From Candidula unifasciata (lineage: Eukaryota > Mollusca > Gastropoda > Stylommatophora > Geomitridae), in the NCBI GenBank assembly GCA_905116865.2, contig CAJHNH020006568.1, forward strand, positions 465,156 through 529,155: 64,000 bases of DNA, read 5' to 3'. The notes beneath the pieces are model-generated. The model ran no database searches. It saw only the letters and a list, made by a program, of their open reading frames with translations, and was not told where the DNA came from. The number at the start of each line of letters is the position of its first letter. The first letter of the stretch is position 1. Shown one piece after another: positions 23,302 to 35,881 of this stretch. The position numbers were made by a program, and so were the translations under genes.

Positions 23302-24595
23302 ACATTGATTCCTGCTGGACTGAGAACTCTCTGTTCTCATACATTAATTCCTGCTGGGTTGAGAACTCTCTGTTCTCATACATTAATTCCTGCTGGGCTG
23401 AGAACTCTCTGTTCTCATACATTAATTCCTGCTGGGCTGAGAACTCTGTTCTCATACATTGATTCCTGCTGGGCTGAGAACTCTCTGTTCTCATACATTG
23501 ATTCCTTCTGGTCTGAGAACTCTCTGTTCTCATACATTAATTTCTGCTGGACTGAGAACTCTCTGTTCTCTTACATTAATTCCTGCTGGACTGAGAACTC
23601 TTTGTTCTCATACATTCATTCCTGCTGGGCTGAGAACTCTCTGTTCTCATACATTAATTTCTGCTGGGCTGAGAACTCTCTGTTCTCATACATTAATTCC
23701 TGCTGGGTTCAGAACTCTCTGTTCTCATACATTAATTCCTGCTGGTCTGAGAACTCTCTGTTCTCTTACATTAATTCCTGCTGGTCTGAGAACTCTCTGT
23801 TCTCTTACATTAATTCCTGCTGGACTGAGAACTCTCTGTTCTCATACATTAATTCCTGCTGGGCTGAGAACTCTCTGTTCTCATACATTAATTCCTGCTG
23901 GTCTGAGAACTCTCTGTTCTCATTCATTAATTCCTGCTGGGTTGAGAACTCTCTGTTCTCATACATTGATTCCTGCTGGGCTGAGAACTCTCTGTTCTCA
24001 TACATTGATTCCTGCTGGTCTGAGAACTCTCTGTTCTCATACATTAATTCCTGCTGGGCGAGAACTCTCTGTTCTCATGCATTAATTCCTGCTGGGTTCA
24101 GAACTCTCTGTTCTCATACATTAATTCCTGCTGGGCTGAGAACTCTTTGTTCTCATATATTAATTCCTGCTGGACTGAGAACTCTCTGTTCTCATACATT
24201 AATTCCTGCTGGGTTGAAAACTCTCTGTTCTCTTACAATAATTCCTGCTGGACTGAGAACTCTCTGTTCTCATACATTAATTCCTGCTGGACTGAGAACT
24301 CTCTGTTCTCATACATTAATTCCTGCTGGACTGAGAACTCACTGTTCTCTTACATTAATTCCTGCTTGGCTGAGAACTCTCTGTTCTCTTACATTAATTC
24401 CTGCTGGACTGAGAACTCTCTGTTCTCTTACATTAATTCCTGCTGGACTGAGAACTCTCTGTTCTCTTACATTAATTCCTGCTGGACTGAGAACTCTCTG
24501 TTCTCTTACATTAATTCCTGCTTGGCTGAGAACTCTCTGTTCTCTTACATTAATTCCTGCTGGACTGAGAACTCTCTGTTCTCTTACATTAATCA
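23302..24595. repeat. 39-bp minisatellite, ~33 units, each with a hairpin
   Basis: Units contain acattaattcctgctgg, then (g/a/t)ctgagaactctctgttctca-t. Each unit holds GAGAACTCTCTGTTCTC, a 6-bp perfect stem with a 5-base loop. The 39-bp unit is 13 codons, so frames of 156 to 431 codons pass through. A unit of 36-38 bases at 23430-23460 and another near 24055 shift the frame, which argues for non-coding DNA. Confidence 0.95.
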
Positions 24596-25925
24596 GTTAG
24601 CTCGCCAGTTCCGTTGACTTTCATTTTCAGAAAATGTCCACGAATTTATAAATGCGTGACTGACTGGAGGACTAAAAACACTGCACTGGTCGACGTTGAA
24701 CCTAGACAGTATTACCGATAAGCTAGTAGGGTAGATAAATAATGGCAAAATCAGAGAGCTACTAAAATATGAATACAAAAATACGGAGTCTTGGCTCCCT
24801 GGTCGACATAGCGTTAAATGAGTACCAGTTGCAGTATTTAGAAGCAAAGGCGGTCGGCGTGATATTTACCATATCACGCAACAAGTGCCCAGTACGCCTG
24901 AGGTGTGGAAAGGGTTCCTTGACTTGTCTAAACTGAACATGTTCAATTATGTGAAACCAGTATTTCTGTATGCAGCACAAACTGGAGAACAACTCAAATA
25001 TATGCAATCTATAGAAAGAGAATTTAGTAGTGTTGGAGAAAACGAAACAAATTCAAATACAACAACATTTTTAGAAAAAGAGGTTGGCATTGGATCGGAC
25101 AGATTTGAGAAAATCCGAGAATAACATAACTATTTATAATGTCTTTGCACTGGAACCTAGAGGGGCATAGAAATAAAGGTATCAAGAAAAGATATAAACC
25201 CCAACGAAAAGTATATTAGCAAGCTTCACAATATAACAAATACAAACAAAACGTGAACGTTGCGGTTATTAAGCCTTCATCAGCACACACAAAATAAACA
25301 ATACTTCATAGATACAAAAAAAAAAAAAATAACTTAGCTGGTTCACGATGCGGCCAGGTCGGTTGTTGCTCAGCAGAATGACCGCAGGTGTCAGCTGGGG
25401 CAATAAATACCCCCTGTGGAGCATTAGGGGCCATAACTGGGGTGTAGGGGTTAAAACTGTGAGGGCAGTAGAATCCCCTGGAAGTTTTAATAAATATGTG
25501 TTGGCAATTAATTCCGGCGGGCGTCAAAGTCCCCAGGGTATAAATAAAGCGATTCTCAAGAGATATGCAGACTTAGATATAAAGACAGCCACCAAAAATG
25601 GACAAGGGAGCCATAAAGAGTGATTTTAAAAGAAAGAAAGAAAATAGGTTGAGCTGCATTCAATAGCAGAGGATAGGACAAATTGGCGTGAGTTAGGTGA
25701 GGCTCCATGCTCCACTGGTGGATACAGGGCAGGATCGTGTGAAGAATACTAACCATTACGTCAGTACGATCTCCGGTGAAACCAGCGCCCAGCTGGTGTG
25801 AGGAGATCAATCGATGAGGATTTGCTGGCCAGTTAGGTCACGTCTGCCAGACTGACTGGCGGGTGGGCTTTATGAAAAGTGCTCTTGGAGTGGGCGGTTC
25901 ATGGGCAACTAACTGTCTGTCTCTT
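24596..25925. other. unique sequence; weak open frames only
   Basis: A 79-codon plus-strand frame at 24885-25124 and frames at 25348-25810 match nothing I recognise. An A run lies at about 25316-25329. The dispersed motif (minus) is at 25252-25283. Possibly old retroelement sequence; not supported further. Confidence 0.45.
25252..25283 (-). repeat. dispersed motif, copy 4 (minus)
   Basis: The minus strand reads ctgatgaaggcttaataacc then gcaacgttcacg: the same layout as the other copies (gatnaag-ctt, 3-7 bases, aacgttc), with a small insertion. Confidence 0.45.
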
Positions 25926-25926
25926 T

Positions 25927-25928
<2 letters not shown>

Positions 25929-25997
<69 letters not shown>

Positions 25998-26135
25998 TGC
26001 CCCCCTCTCTCTCCTTCTTTTTCTCTCTCTCTCTCCTTCTCTTTCTCTCTCAAGGTATGAGTTTTTCACTCTTATTGTCCTCGCCTCTTACCCGCTCTGT
26101 CTAGGCATCCCTTTTTCTAGCGATGTATTCTTTGG

Positions 26136-26201
<66 letters not shown>
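25929..26201. repeat. (CT)n microsatellites, two long tracts
   Basis: (CT)n at about 25929-25992 and 26139-26201, with a CT-rich bridge (26003-26052) between. Confidence 0.95.
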
Positions 26202-26203
<2 letters not shown>

Positions 26204-26529
26204 CTCTCTCCACCTCTACCCCACCCTCACCCCTCTGTCTCTTTCTGTCAGTAGGTGAAGCGTTTTTCTTCCACCATTTGCACTTCTCTGTCTTGTCTCT
26301 TCCCAGGTCTCTGTCAATAATATAGCAATTTTTGTGTGTACCATCATTACTTTTCTCCCTCTGTGTGTCTATCTGTCTGTCTGTGTGTCTGTCTGCCCCC
26401 CCCCCCTTCAATGTGCCAATACTATACAGCACTCTGAACCTGCGGTGTGGACCACACTAAATAATGTGACGGAATGAAGCATCTGATATTGGTAGTTGTT
26501 ATATCAGTTAGGTAGTGGGCCATATGACT

Positions 26530-26700
26530 AGAGGACATATTAATGATATAATGTGGGTGTTGGCACGGACTAGAGGGAGACTGTACTAGGAGACATATTT
26601 TGATGGAGATTGGGTGCTGACATGGACTAGAGGGAGACTGTACTAGGAGACATATATTGATGGGGATTGGGTGCTGATATGCGATGCTTATTGAGGAGAC
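26530..26700. repeat. ~58-bp degenerate direct repeat, ~3 units
   Basis: Units share gactgtactaggagacatat followed by tgatggrgattgggtgctga. The units diverge by several indels. Confidence 0.75.
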
Positions 26701-26834
26701 TGTACTAGGATAGACATATAAGCATGGACAAAGTAGATGCTGACATCTAATTCTAGTGTGATCACGTTTACTTTTCAATACGGTAGCTCATTGATGGGGA
26801 TATATACGTGCTCATATGACATGCTTATACGTGG

Positions 26835-27238
26835 AGTCAGAACTAAGGGGATATACGACAACTCAGAACTAACAGACAAATACGGGAGTTTATATACACG
26901 ATAATCTAATTCTAGAACTAATCAGACATATACGTGAACTCAAAACTAACAGACATATAGGTGAACTCAGAACTAACAGACATATACGGGAACTCAGAAC
27001 TAACAGACATATACGGGAACTCAGAACTAACAGACATATACGGAAACTCAGAACTAACAGACATATACGGGAACTCAGAACTAACAGACATATACGTGAA
27101 CTCAGAACTAACAGACAAATGCGGAAACTCAGAACTAACAGACATATACGGGAACTCAGAACTAACAGACATATACGTGAACTCAGAACTAACAGACATA
27201 TAAGGGAACTCAGAACTAACAGACATATACGGGAACTC
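26835..27238. repeat. 27-bp minisatellite, ~14 units
   Basis: Units of aactaacagacatatacggg plus aactcag; regular from 26936, degenerate to the left. Twenty-seven is nine codons: plus frame NSELTDIYG, minus frames SVSSEFPYM and LLVLSSRIC. Three frames stay open; I read this as repeat. Confidence 0.95.
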
Positions 27239-28510
27239 TTTATTGTGGTGCCGGTTATGATATGTTTGAAACATAGTGCCCAAGACTGAGGTTTCCACAA
27301 TTTGTTTCTCTGCGTCAGCTCGCAGTGCTGCATATTCTGGCAACTGAATCGCAGAAGTGATGGATGGAATTTCAAACAGTTGCCCATTGCCAACCATGTC
27401 ATGTTTTGCCTTTTATCCGAGCCATTGGCCGAGGGCAGAATTGCACAACTGAAATCATTGCAGGTCGGAACTAATGCGCCCCCGTGATTCAGTATTGATT
27501 TAAGCAGACGTCATTCACCGGCACGTGACTGATCCCGCCAAAATTTTTGGCCAGATAAATTTCTAAGTTAAAGTTACCCCAAAAATATAATCACATAAAA
27601 ATAAATTGAATGAACCAAAGTATGATAAGAGAGTGTCTTTATGTCCTGGAGGCGTTTGTATCAATTGCCTGGTCTTAAAAACAACCCGCAAGAGATTTGA
27701 TGGGGAACCCGACGCAGGTGAGTCACAAGCTATCGTTTGCTATGCATGCAAATGTCTTATCTCCATGCTCAGAAACTAGAGCAACAGTGCACTGATATTT
27801 TTTAATAGAAAAGATGGTGCTCCTCGTGCACTGTGTTAACATTCAGCAACTGGTTAATATTTGAGAAATGTAAACATGTTCATAATGCTCTCTATGAAGA
27901 TATCTATAGTGTTGTTATTGACAAAAAATGTTAGTTGTCTATCCTTTACAGGACGTTGCAGAACCAACCCCAACATTTTGTTTTTGTTTAATTTTTGCCG
28001 TTCCGTTTTACTGTGCAATTTTACGTTTAGTAGTTTGCCATTGCGCCTGAACGGTCAGCTGTCGACACTATTGACGAAGTCAACACAAAGCTTGAATAGA
28101 ACCGGGTATCTCGGATTTATGAAGCGTGTTGGCACCGCAAAGCCCAAAACGCCGACTGTTATTAAAACGAGTGTTACTTATTACAGCCAAAAAGACACGT
28201 TTTTAGTTCGCAATATAAACCAATGGGTGTTTTCTATTTTGTTTTGTTTTTGTTTTGTTTTGTTTAGTGAAATATGCGGTTAACCAAGTTTAATTTGGTG
28301 CAAAGCAGGACTAGAATTGGATCGCGCACCGCTAAGAAATTATGTTCCCGCTTTATGTAGAAACCATATTCCTAGAACGATTTCATTGGACAACCTACAT
28401 GTGGGCTGGTTTTTCCCAGTTTAGCATCAAAACTTTGTCAGCATGAATCATTCCTATTGCCTGTTGGGGCAGGAAAAAGCCAAATAAACAGCATGTCTGT
28501 CATATTCTTT
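27239..28510. other. unique sequence, nothing recognised
   Basis: Open frames up to 140 codons (27861-28283) have no recognisable domain and begin in AT-rich sequence. No splice-flanked conserved block that I can defend. Confidence 0.45.
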
Positions 28511-28957
28511 TGGCTTATCGGCCTAGAACTACTGCCTGTATCTGCCGAGGCTTATCGGCCCAGAACTACTGCCTGTATCTGCCGAGGCTTATCGGCCCAG
28601 AACTACTGCCTGTATCTGCCGAGGCTTATCGGCCCAGAACTACTGCCTGTATCTGCCGAGGCTTATCGGCCCAGAACTACTGCCTGTATCTGCCGAGGCT
28701 TATCGGCCCAGAACTACTGCCTGTATCTGCCGAGGCTTATCGGCCTAGAACTACTGCCTGTATCTACCGAGGCTTATCGGCCCAGAATCTGCCTGTATCT
28801 GCCGAGGCTTATCGGCCCAGAACTACTGCCTGTATCTGCCGAGGCTTATCGGCCCAGAACTACTGCCTGTATCTGCCGAGGCTTATCGGCCCAGAACTAC
28901 TGCCTGTATCTGCCGAGGCTTATCGGCCCAGAACTACTGCCTGTAACTGCCGAGGCT
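28511..28957. repeat. 37-bp minisatellite, 12 units
   Basis: Units of gaggcttatcggcccagaac then tactgcctgtatctgcc. Highly homogeneous; one unit (near 28785) lacks three bases. Thirty-seven is one more than a multiple of three and plus frames lack stops, giving frames of 159 and 229 codons with no meaning. Confidence 0.95.
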
Positions 28958-29354
28958 CTAGAATTTTTTCTTTCAAGCTGCAGTGTTAAATTATTTTTTT
29001 CTTTCTGGTCCAGTCTTCACGTATTTAGCAAGCGGTACATTATTACAGCTGTAAATTTCGTCATTGATCAATTATGCTTACACTTTAATGAGAATGTGCC
29101 CATTTGTATGTGTGATTATGTATGTTGTTGCTTTCCAAAAGAATAACGCTTGGCTACCATAAGCAGTCATACTTCTGCGGCACTCGTGTTTCATGAATAT
29201 CGTACTGTCACAGGCCAACAGCTATTAGCTTTAGACGGCAAAGCGAAGAAACCTGGCCAACCATCAGTTAATAAAAGACCTTGTTTAGTGTTTTAGCGTT
29301 CTATTTCGCTGTCGCTCTGTGGTCGGCTCGGTAAGTTCAGACGCCCTATAGCTA
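28958..29354. other. unique spacer
   Basis: AT-rich; nothing recognised. Confidence 0.45.
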
Positions 29355-29625
29355 ACAGAAAGACCCACAACTTACTGTACTCAAGGAGATAAAGTCTGTA
29401 GCTAGCAGGAAGACCCACAACTTACTGTGCTCAAGGAGATGAAGTCTGTAGCTAGCAGAAAGACCAACAACTTACTGTTCTGAAGGAGATGGAGTCTGTA
29501 GCTAACAGAAGGACCCAAAACTTACTGTGCTCAAGGAGATAAAGTCTGTAGCAAGCAGAAAGACCAACAACTTACTGTGCTCAAGGAGATGAAGTCTGTA
29601 GCTAACAGAAGGACCCACAACTTAC
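29355..29625. repeat. 50-bp minisatellite, left part (5 units)
   Basis: Units of exactly 50 bp contain agatgaagtctgtagctaac, agaaagacccacaacttact and gtgctcaagg. All left-hand units carry aaggagat. The array is interrupted at 29625 by a LINE and resumes at 30291. Confidence 0.95.
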
Positions 29626-29757
29626 GAACGAACGAACGAACGAACGAACAATCTTTATTTTCAAAGGGTTAAGAATTGGGCACACAGGCCCGTCTTACAT
29701 TCTGCCCTTCTGGCCTTACGCCATGCATACATTATTTATGCACACATTGTTTAAGAA

Positions 29758-29816
<59 letters not shown>

Positions 29817-30290
29817 TAATGACAATTACAGGCATCATTAATAACATGTTTGTAACAATGCACTCTAAGTATGCCTACATTTTAAAACAATTATAATACT
29901 AAATATAATCAATCTTGGTGGAAATCAACATTGTTCTTAGGAAACTTTAAAGGGGGCATGTAGTCTGAAGTGAGATAATATTCAAAAAGCTTCCAATTGT
30001 ATTTATAGGGGTTTTTGATATTTTTAATTGGTTGTGGAAGTTGGTTCCACAGATGAGCTGCAGAGTACGCCAAGCTTGTTTTGTACAAGTCTATTCTAGG
30101 TTTAGGGATGTGTAATATGTTTAGGCGTTTGCTATGTCGCCCATTATACTTAAATAATGGCCAAAGGTAATCTGGAGCATTTTTTGATAAGATTTTGTTA
30201 ATAAATTTGGCCTTGTTGAAAAGTAACCGTTTATGGAAGGGTAGTAACTTAAGATCTTTATGTAAACTGGAACTATCTCTTCCATGGTTA
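29626..30290 (-). mobile_element. CR1/L2-like LINE tail inserted in the 50-bp array
   Basis: A 665-bp insertion flanked by ttac on both sides (29622-29625, 30291-30294). On the minus strand an uninterrupted frame runs from the 5' truncation to a TGA at 29909-29911 (126 codons). It includes LKLLPFHKRLLFNKAKFI, LNILHIPKPRIDLYKTS and AYSAAHLWNQLPQPIKN; the last is the C-terminal block typical of CR1/L2/Jockey-type polyproteins after the reverse transcriptase. The ~280-base 3'UTR holds a (TAA)n tract (29761-29812), an AATAAA word (29654-29659) and ends in (GTTC)6. The open frame with no stop suggests a fairly recent insertion. Clade is by resemblance only. Confidence 0.85.
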
Positions 30291-31206
30291 TTACTGTGCT
30301 CAAGGAGATGAAGTCTGTAGCTAACAGAAAGACCAGCAACTTACTGTGCTCAAGGAGATGAAGTCTGTAGCTAGCAGGAAGACCCACAACTTACCGTGCT
30401 CAAGGAGATGAAGTCTGTAGCTAACAGAAGGACCCACAACTTACTGTGCTCAAGGATATGAAGTCTGTAGCTAGCAGGAAGACCCACAACTTACTGTGCT
30501 CAAGGATATGAAGTCTGTAGCAAGCAGGAAGACCCACAACTTACTGTGCTTAAGGACATGAAGTCTGTAGCTAACAGAAGGACCCACAACTTACTGTGCT
30601 CAAGGACATGAAGTCTGTAGCTAGCAGAAGGACCCACAACTTACTGTGCTCAAGGATATGAAGTCTGTAGCTAGCAGAAGGACCCACAACTTACTGTGCT
30701 CAAGGATATGAAGTCTGTAGCTAGCAGAAGGACCCACAACTTACTGTGCTCAAGGACATGAAGTCTGTAGCTAGCAGAGAGACCCATAACTTACTGTGCT
30801 CAAGGATATGAAGTCTGTAGCTAGCAGAAGGACCCACAACTTACTGTGCTCAAGGACATGAAGTCTGTAGCTAACAGAAAGACCCACAACTTACTGTGCT
30901 CAAGGACATGAAGTCTGTAGCTAACAGACGGACCCAAAACTTACTGTGCTCAAGGACATGAAGTCTGTAGCTAGCAGAAGGACCCACAACTTACTGTGCT
31001 CAAGGACATGAAGTCTGTAGCTAACAGAAAGACCCACAACTTACTGTGCTCAAAGATATGAAGTCTGTAGCAAGCAGAAGGACCCACAACTTACTGTGCT
31101 CAAGGATATGAAGTCTGTAGCTAACAGAAAGACCCACAACTTACTGTGCTCAAGGATATGAAGTCTGTAGCTAACAGAAAGACCCACAACTTACTGTGCT
31201 CAAGGA
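30291..31206. repeat. 50-bp minisatellite, right part (~18 units)
   Basis: Exact 50-bp periodicity. The first three units after the insertion carry aaggagat like the left part; from 30450 on units carry aaggatat or aaggacat. So units next to the insertion match each other across it, and a derived type fills the distal array. Confidence 0.95.
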
Positions 31207-32046
31207 TAAAATTCGACTCCTCCCCTAGCCTCTACATATCCTGTTCTTCGGTTACTCCCCTTAGATGTTGTTTTTAGACTGGGAAAGTCCTGACTGAACC
31301 CACCTTTCAAAAAAGTAAATATAAAAAAGAAAACTCATCTGCACTCGTGAAGTAATGTAAAAAAAAAAAACTGATTTGCTTATCTTCAAATTTTTTATTT
31401 TTCTATCTGAAAAACAGACATCTGAAACCATCTTGCGTGAAATTAAAAGCCATGTGTGCAGATAGTAGTTTCATAATTTCAAGATGTAAAAAAAAAAAAA
31501 ATACTTTGACAGACTTGCCGTGCGCGTGCAGGGAGTTTCTGGCACACGTCGACGCTGGAAACCTGATGTTATTTGAGATAAGCCGCGATATGGTCGACTC
31601 AATACGGCTGCTATCTGCCATCAAAACCTGCTGCAAGACCGCTAAATGCGAATTAAAAACATGTTTTTGAAGAAGCAACATGGTCACAGAGAGTGTGGCA
31701 TGGAACTGGAGCATTCATTTGCCTGAGTTCATTTATCAAATATCCTGACGGGAAATCAGACATAAACCACACAGAATTCGTTTATAATGTGAGTTCTGGA
31801 GATAAATCTAGTTCTGTCTGGAGGCACAACCTATGCAGATGGTATCTGGGCAGATTTATATCTGATAAGATGTTCTAAAGATACACGGACGCTATCTCCC
31901 TGTATCGTTTTTGTGTTAGGTGGCAAGAAAACACGGACATTTTCTTTGCCATTTCTCTCCAACATAAAAGAGTTGAATTTATTTAAGTAAAGATTTATTT
32001 ATAAGTAAAGATTAATTTTAATGTCTTCCTCATCGTATTTATCATC

Positions 32047-32078
<32 letters not shown>

Positions 32079-32948
32079 CACCACCATCATCATCACCACT
32101 ATTGAACTGTCTAATATAATACAATGAAAGCCTAAATCGTGCAACTTTAAACAATTTTAAACATGTGGTTTTTATTGATTTCCTAATGCCTAATCATTGA
32201 TTTTGACGCATATCAAGATGATTATTTTATTTAATTCAAATAGGCAACAATGTGTTAGCATTAAAAAAAAGCTGGAGACAATATACCTCAAATTATAGTC
32301 ATAAAATCAGAAACATTCCCGGGGGGGGGGGGGGGCGGTGTAAATATTTGTGTAAGCACGTTTTAGGGAAAAAAAGAGCGAAATTTTCTGAGGCCCTTGC
32401 ATCTTGTGAAGCCCTCAGCATAATAAGCCTATACTGTTATACCTAAATTTAGCACTGGGTACCGACAGGCCGTTAACCTTTCTCTGGAAACTGATGAAAC
32501 CTTATGAAAGTGATGTCCGTTCTCCGAGCTTCGACTGTAATGACGTGTTTTCCCGCGAAAGCTTGGCTGACGGTCGTCTGCCACAGCTTCCCATTCTGTC
32601 GGCATCCGCATCGTCCTGTCTGTCTCCGCATCGTCCTGTCTGTCTGTCTCTTTCTTGTGGTGTCTTTTGCTGTATTTCTGTCTGTCTGCATATATACAGG
32701 TTTTCTCTTCTTTGTTCACTTGTGGAAACTTACCAAACTTGTAATGTTTGTTCCGGCGTGTTCCGCTGTCTCCCCCCTCCCCCCCTTTTCCCCCCGGTTC
32801 CCCTAGTTCCCTGCATGAAGCAACATTAGTGCTCAGTCTCTCCGGTGTCGTCAGTTGTTTTTCTTATTACAAATTTACATTTCGCAGCTTATATAAATTC
32901 GTTGAAACATTTACATTTGCAAGCTGGTGCAATCTTGGCTGATATCTC
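31207..32948. other. unique sequence with short simple repeats
   Basis: A runs at about 31360-31370 and 31488-31501, (ATC)n at 32039-32100, a poly-G run at about 32320-32335, tctg words at 32600-32660, and C-rich sequence at 32770-32805. No gene recognised. Confidence 0.5.
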
Positions 32949-35332
32949 CACTACCTATGTCCATCCCACACACAACGCATTCTGTCCCAACTCTCACACT
33001 CTACTTGTTAATATCTATCCCACACACAACACATTCTGTCCCAACTCTCACACTCTACTTGTTTATATCTATCCCACACACAACACATTCTGTCCCAACT
33101 CTCACACTCCACTTGTTAGTATCCATCCCACACACAACACATTCTGTCCCAACTCTCACACTCTACTTGTTAATATCTATCCCACACAAAACACATTCTG
33201 TCCCAACTCTCACACTCCACTTGTTAGTATCCATCCCACACACTACACATTCTGTCCCAACTCTCACACTCTACTTGTTAATATCCATCCCACACACAAC
33301 ACATTCTGTCCCAACTCTCACACTCTACTTGTTTATATCCATCGCGCACACAACACATTCTGTCCCAACTCTCACACTCCACTTGTTAGTATCCATCCCA
33401 CACACAACACATTCTGTCCCAACTCTCACACTCTACTTGTTAATATCCATCCCACACACACACACATTCTGTCCCAACTCTCACACTCTACTTGTTTATA
33501 TCCATCGCGCACACAACACATTCTGTCCCAACTCTCACACTCCACTTGTTAGTATCCATCCCACACACAACACATTCTGTCCCAACTCTCACACTCTACT
33601 TGTTAATATCCATCCCACACACACACACATTCTGTCCCAACTCTCACACTCTACTTGTTTATATCCATCCCACACACACACACATTCTGTCCCAACTCTC
33701 ACACTCTACTTGTTTATATCCATCCCACACACAACACATTCTGTCCCAACTCTCACACTCTACTTGTTTATATCCATCCCACACACAACACATTCTGTCC
33801 CAACTCTCACACTCTACTTGTTTATATCCATCCCACACACAACACATTCTGTCCCAACTCTCACACTCTACTTGTTTATATCCATCCCACACACAACACA
33901 TTCTGTCCCAACTCTCACACTCTACTTGTTTATATCCATCCCACACACAACACATTCTGTCCCAACTCTCACACTCTACTTGTTTATATCCATCCCACAC
34001 ACAACACATTCTGTCCCAACTCTCACACTCCACTTGTTAATATCCATCCCACACACAACACATTCTGTCCCAACTCTCACACTCCACTTGGTAATATCCA
34101 TCCCACACACAACACATTCTGTCCCAACTCTCACACTCCACTTGTTAATATCCATCCCACACACAACACATTCTGTCCCAACTCTCACACTCTACTTGTT
34201 TATATCCATCCCACACACAACACATTCTGTCCCAACTCTCACACTCTACTTGTTTATATCCATCCCACACACAACACATTCTGTCCCAACTCTCACACTC
34301 TACTTGTTTATATCCATCCCACACACAACACATTCTGTCCCCAACTCTCACACTCTACTTGTTTATATCCATCCCACACAAACACATTCTGTCCCAACTC
34401 TCACACTCTACTTGTTTATATCCATCCCACACACAACACATTCTGTCCCAACTCTCACACTCTACTTGTTTATATCCATCCCACACACAACACATTCTGT
34501 CCCAACTCTCACACTCTACTTGTTTATATCCATCCCACACACACAACACATTCTGTCCCAACTCTCACACTCTACTTGTTTATATCCATCCCACACACAA
34601 CACACTCTGTCCCCACTCTCACACTCTACTTGTTTATATCCATCCCACACACAACACACTCTGTCCCAACTTTCACACTCGTTTATATCCATCCCACACA
34701 CAACACATTCTGTCCCACTCTCAACACTCTACTTGTTTATATCCATCCCACACACAACACATTCTGTCCCAACTCTCACCCTCTACTTGTTTATATCCAT
34801 CCCACACACAACACATTCTGTCCCAACTCTCACACTCTACTTGTTTATATCCATCCAACACACAAAAACATTCTGTCCCAACTCTCACACTCTACTTGTT
34901 TATATCCATCCCACACCACAACACATTCTGTCCCAACTCTCACACTTATACTTGTTATATCCATCCCACACACAACACATTCTGTCCCAACTCTCACACT
35001 CTACTTGTTTATATCCATCCCACAACACAACACATTCTGTCCCCATTCTCACACCTCTACTTGTTTATATCCATCCCACACACAACCAAATTCTGTCCCA
35101 ACTCTCACACTCTACTTGTTTATATCCATCCCACACACAACACATTCTGTCCCAACTCTCACACTCTACTTGTTTATATCCATCCCACACACAACACATT
35201 CTGTCCCAACTCTCACACTCTACTTTGTTTATATCCATCCCACACACAACACATTCTGTCCCAACTCTCACACTCGTTTATATCCATCCCACACACAACA
35301 CATTCTGTCCCAACTCTCACACTCCACTGGTT
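32949..35332. repeat. 54-bp minisatellite, ~44 units, carrying an 823-codon open frame
   Basis: Units contain cccacacacaacacattctg, tcccaactctcacactctac and ttgtttatatccat. Fifty-four is 18 codons, so a plus frame with period ISIPHTTHSVPTLTLYLF stays open through most of the array; other plus and minus frames are also open. From 32.95 to 34.3 kb most units are exact 54-mers; from about 34.33 kb single-base indels become frequent (ccccaac, cacaaac, ccacacca, actttg). No start context, signal or domain supports a protein. Confidence 0.95.
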
Positions 35333-35801
35333 TGTCTCTTATTTTTTGCTCTTGCCACCCTTGAAGGTTCACTTCTTGCTCACGTCTCAGTTCATTAATT
35401 TATATATTCGTGTATACCATCTCATTTAATTTGCTAATCTCCCCTCCGTTACTCTTTCACCCCCTCTCACTTCACCCCTTTCTGCCCTCTCACTTTATTC
35501 CTTTCGGCCCTCTCACTTTACCCCTTTCTCCCCTCTCACTTCACCCCATTCTCCCCTCTCACTTCACCCCCTCACTTCACCCCTTTCTCCCCTCACGACA
35601 ATATCGCATTCTGCTGATGTCAAATCATCATCTTAATAGGATAATTACTCATACCTCCCACACATGCTTTTTTATGTTCTTCCCCTCCCCCCTTTCTACC
35701 CAAATTCTAGCTCATCCCTTATACCATCTATTCATGTAGCCACACTTTCTTTCAGCTCGTCGTCATCTTTGCATAACTTTCTTTCTCTCCCGCTCTCTCT
35801 G

Positions 35802-35881
<80 letters not shown>

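Noticed and set aside
24885..25124. Possible reverse transcriptase or other protein fragment
   Set aside because: No residue pattern of a known family could be aligned with confidence.
27861..28283. 140-codon open frame as a gene
   Set aside because: No domain, no homology that I recognise, low-complexity Phe/Leu/Cys composition and no support from flanking signals.
32927..35398. 823-codon open frame as a repetitive protein
   Set aside because: It follows an 18-codon minisatellite that is open in several frames and on both strands, has frame-breaking indels in its right half and no domain, signal or splice support.
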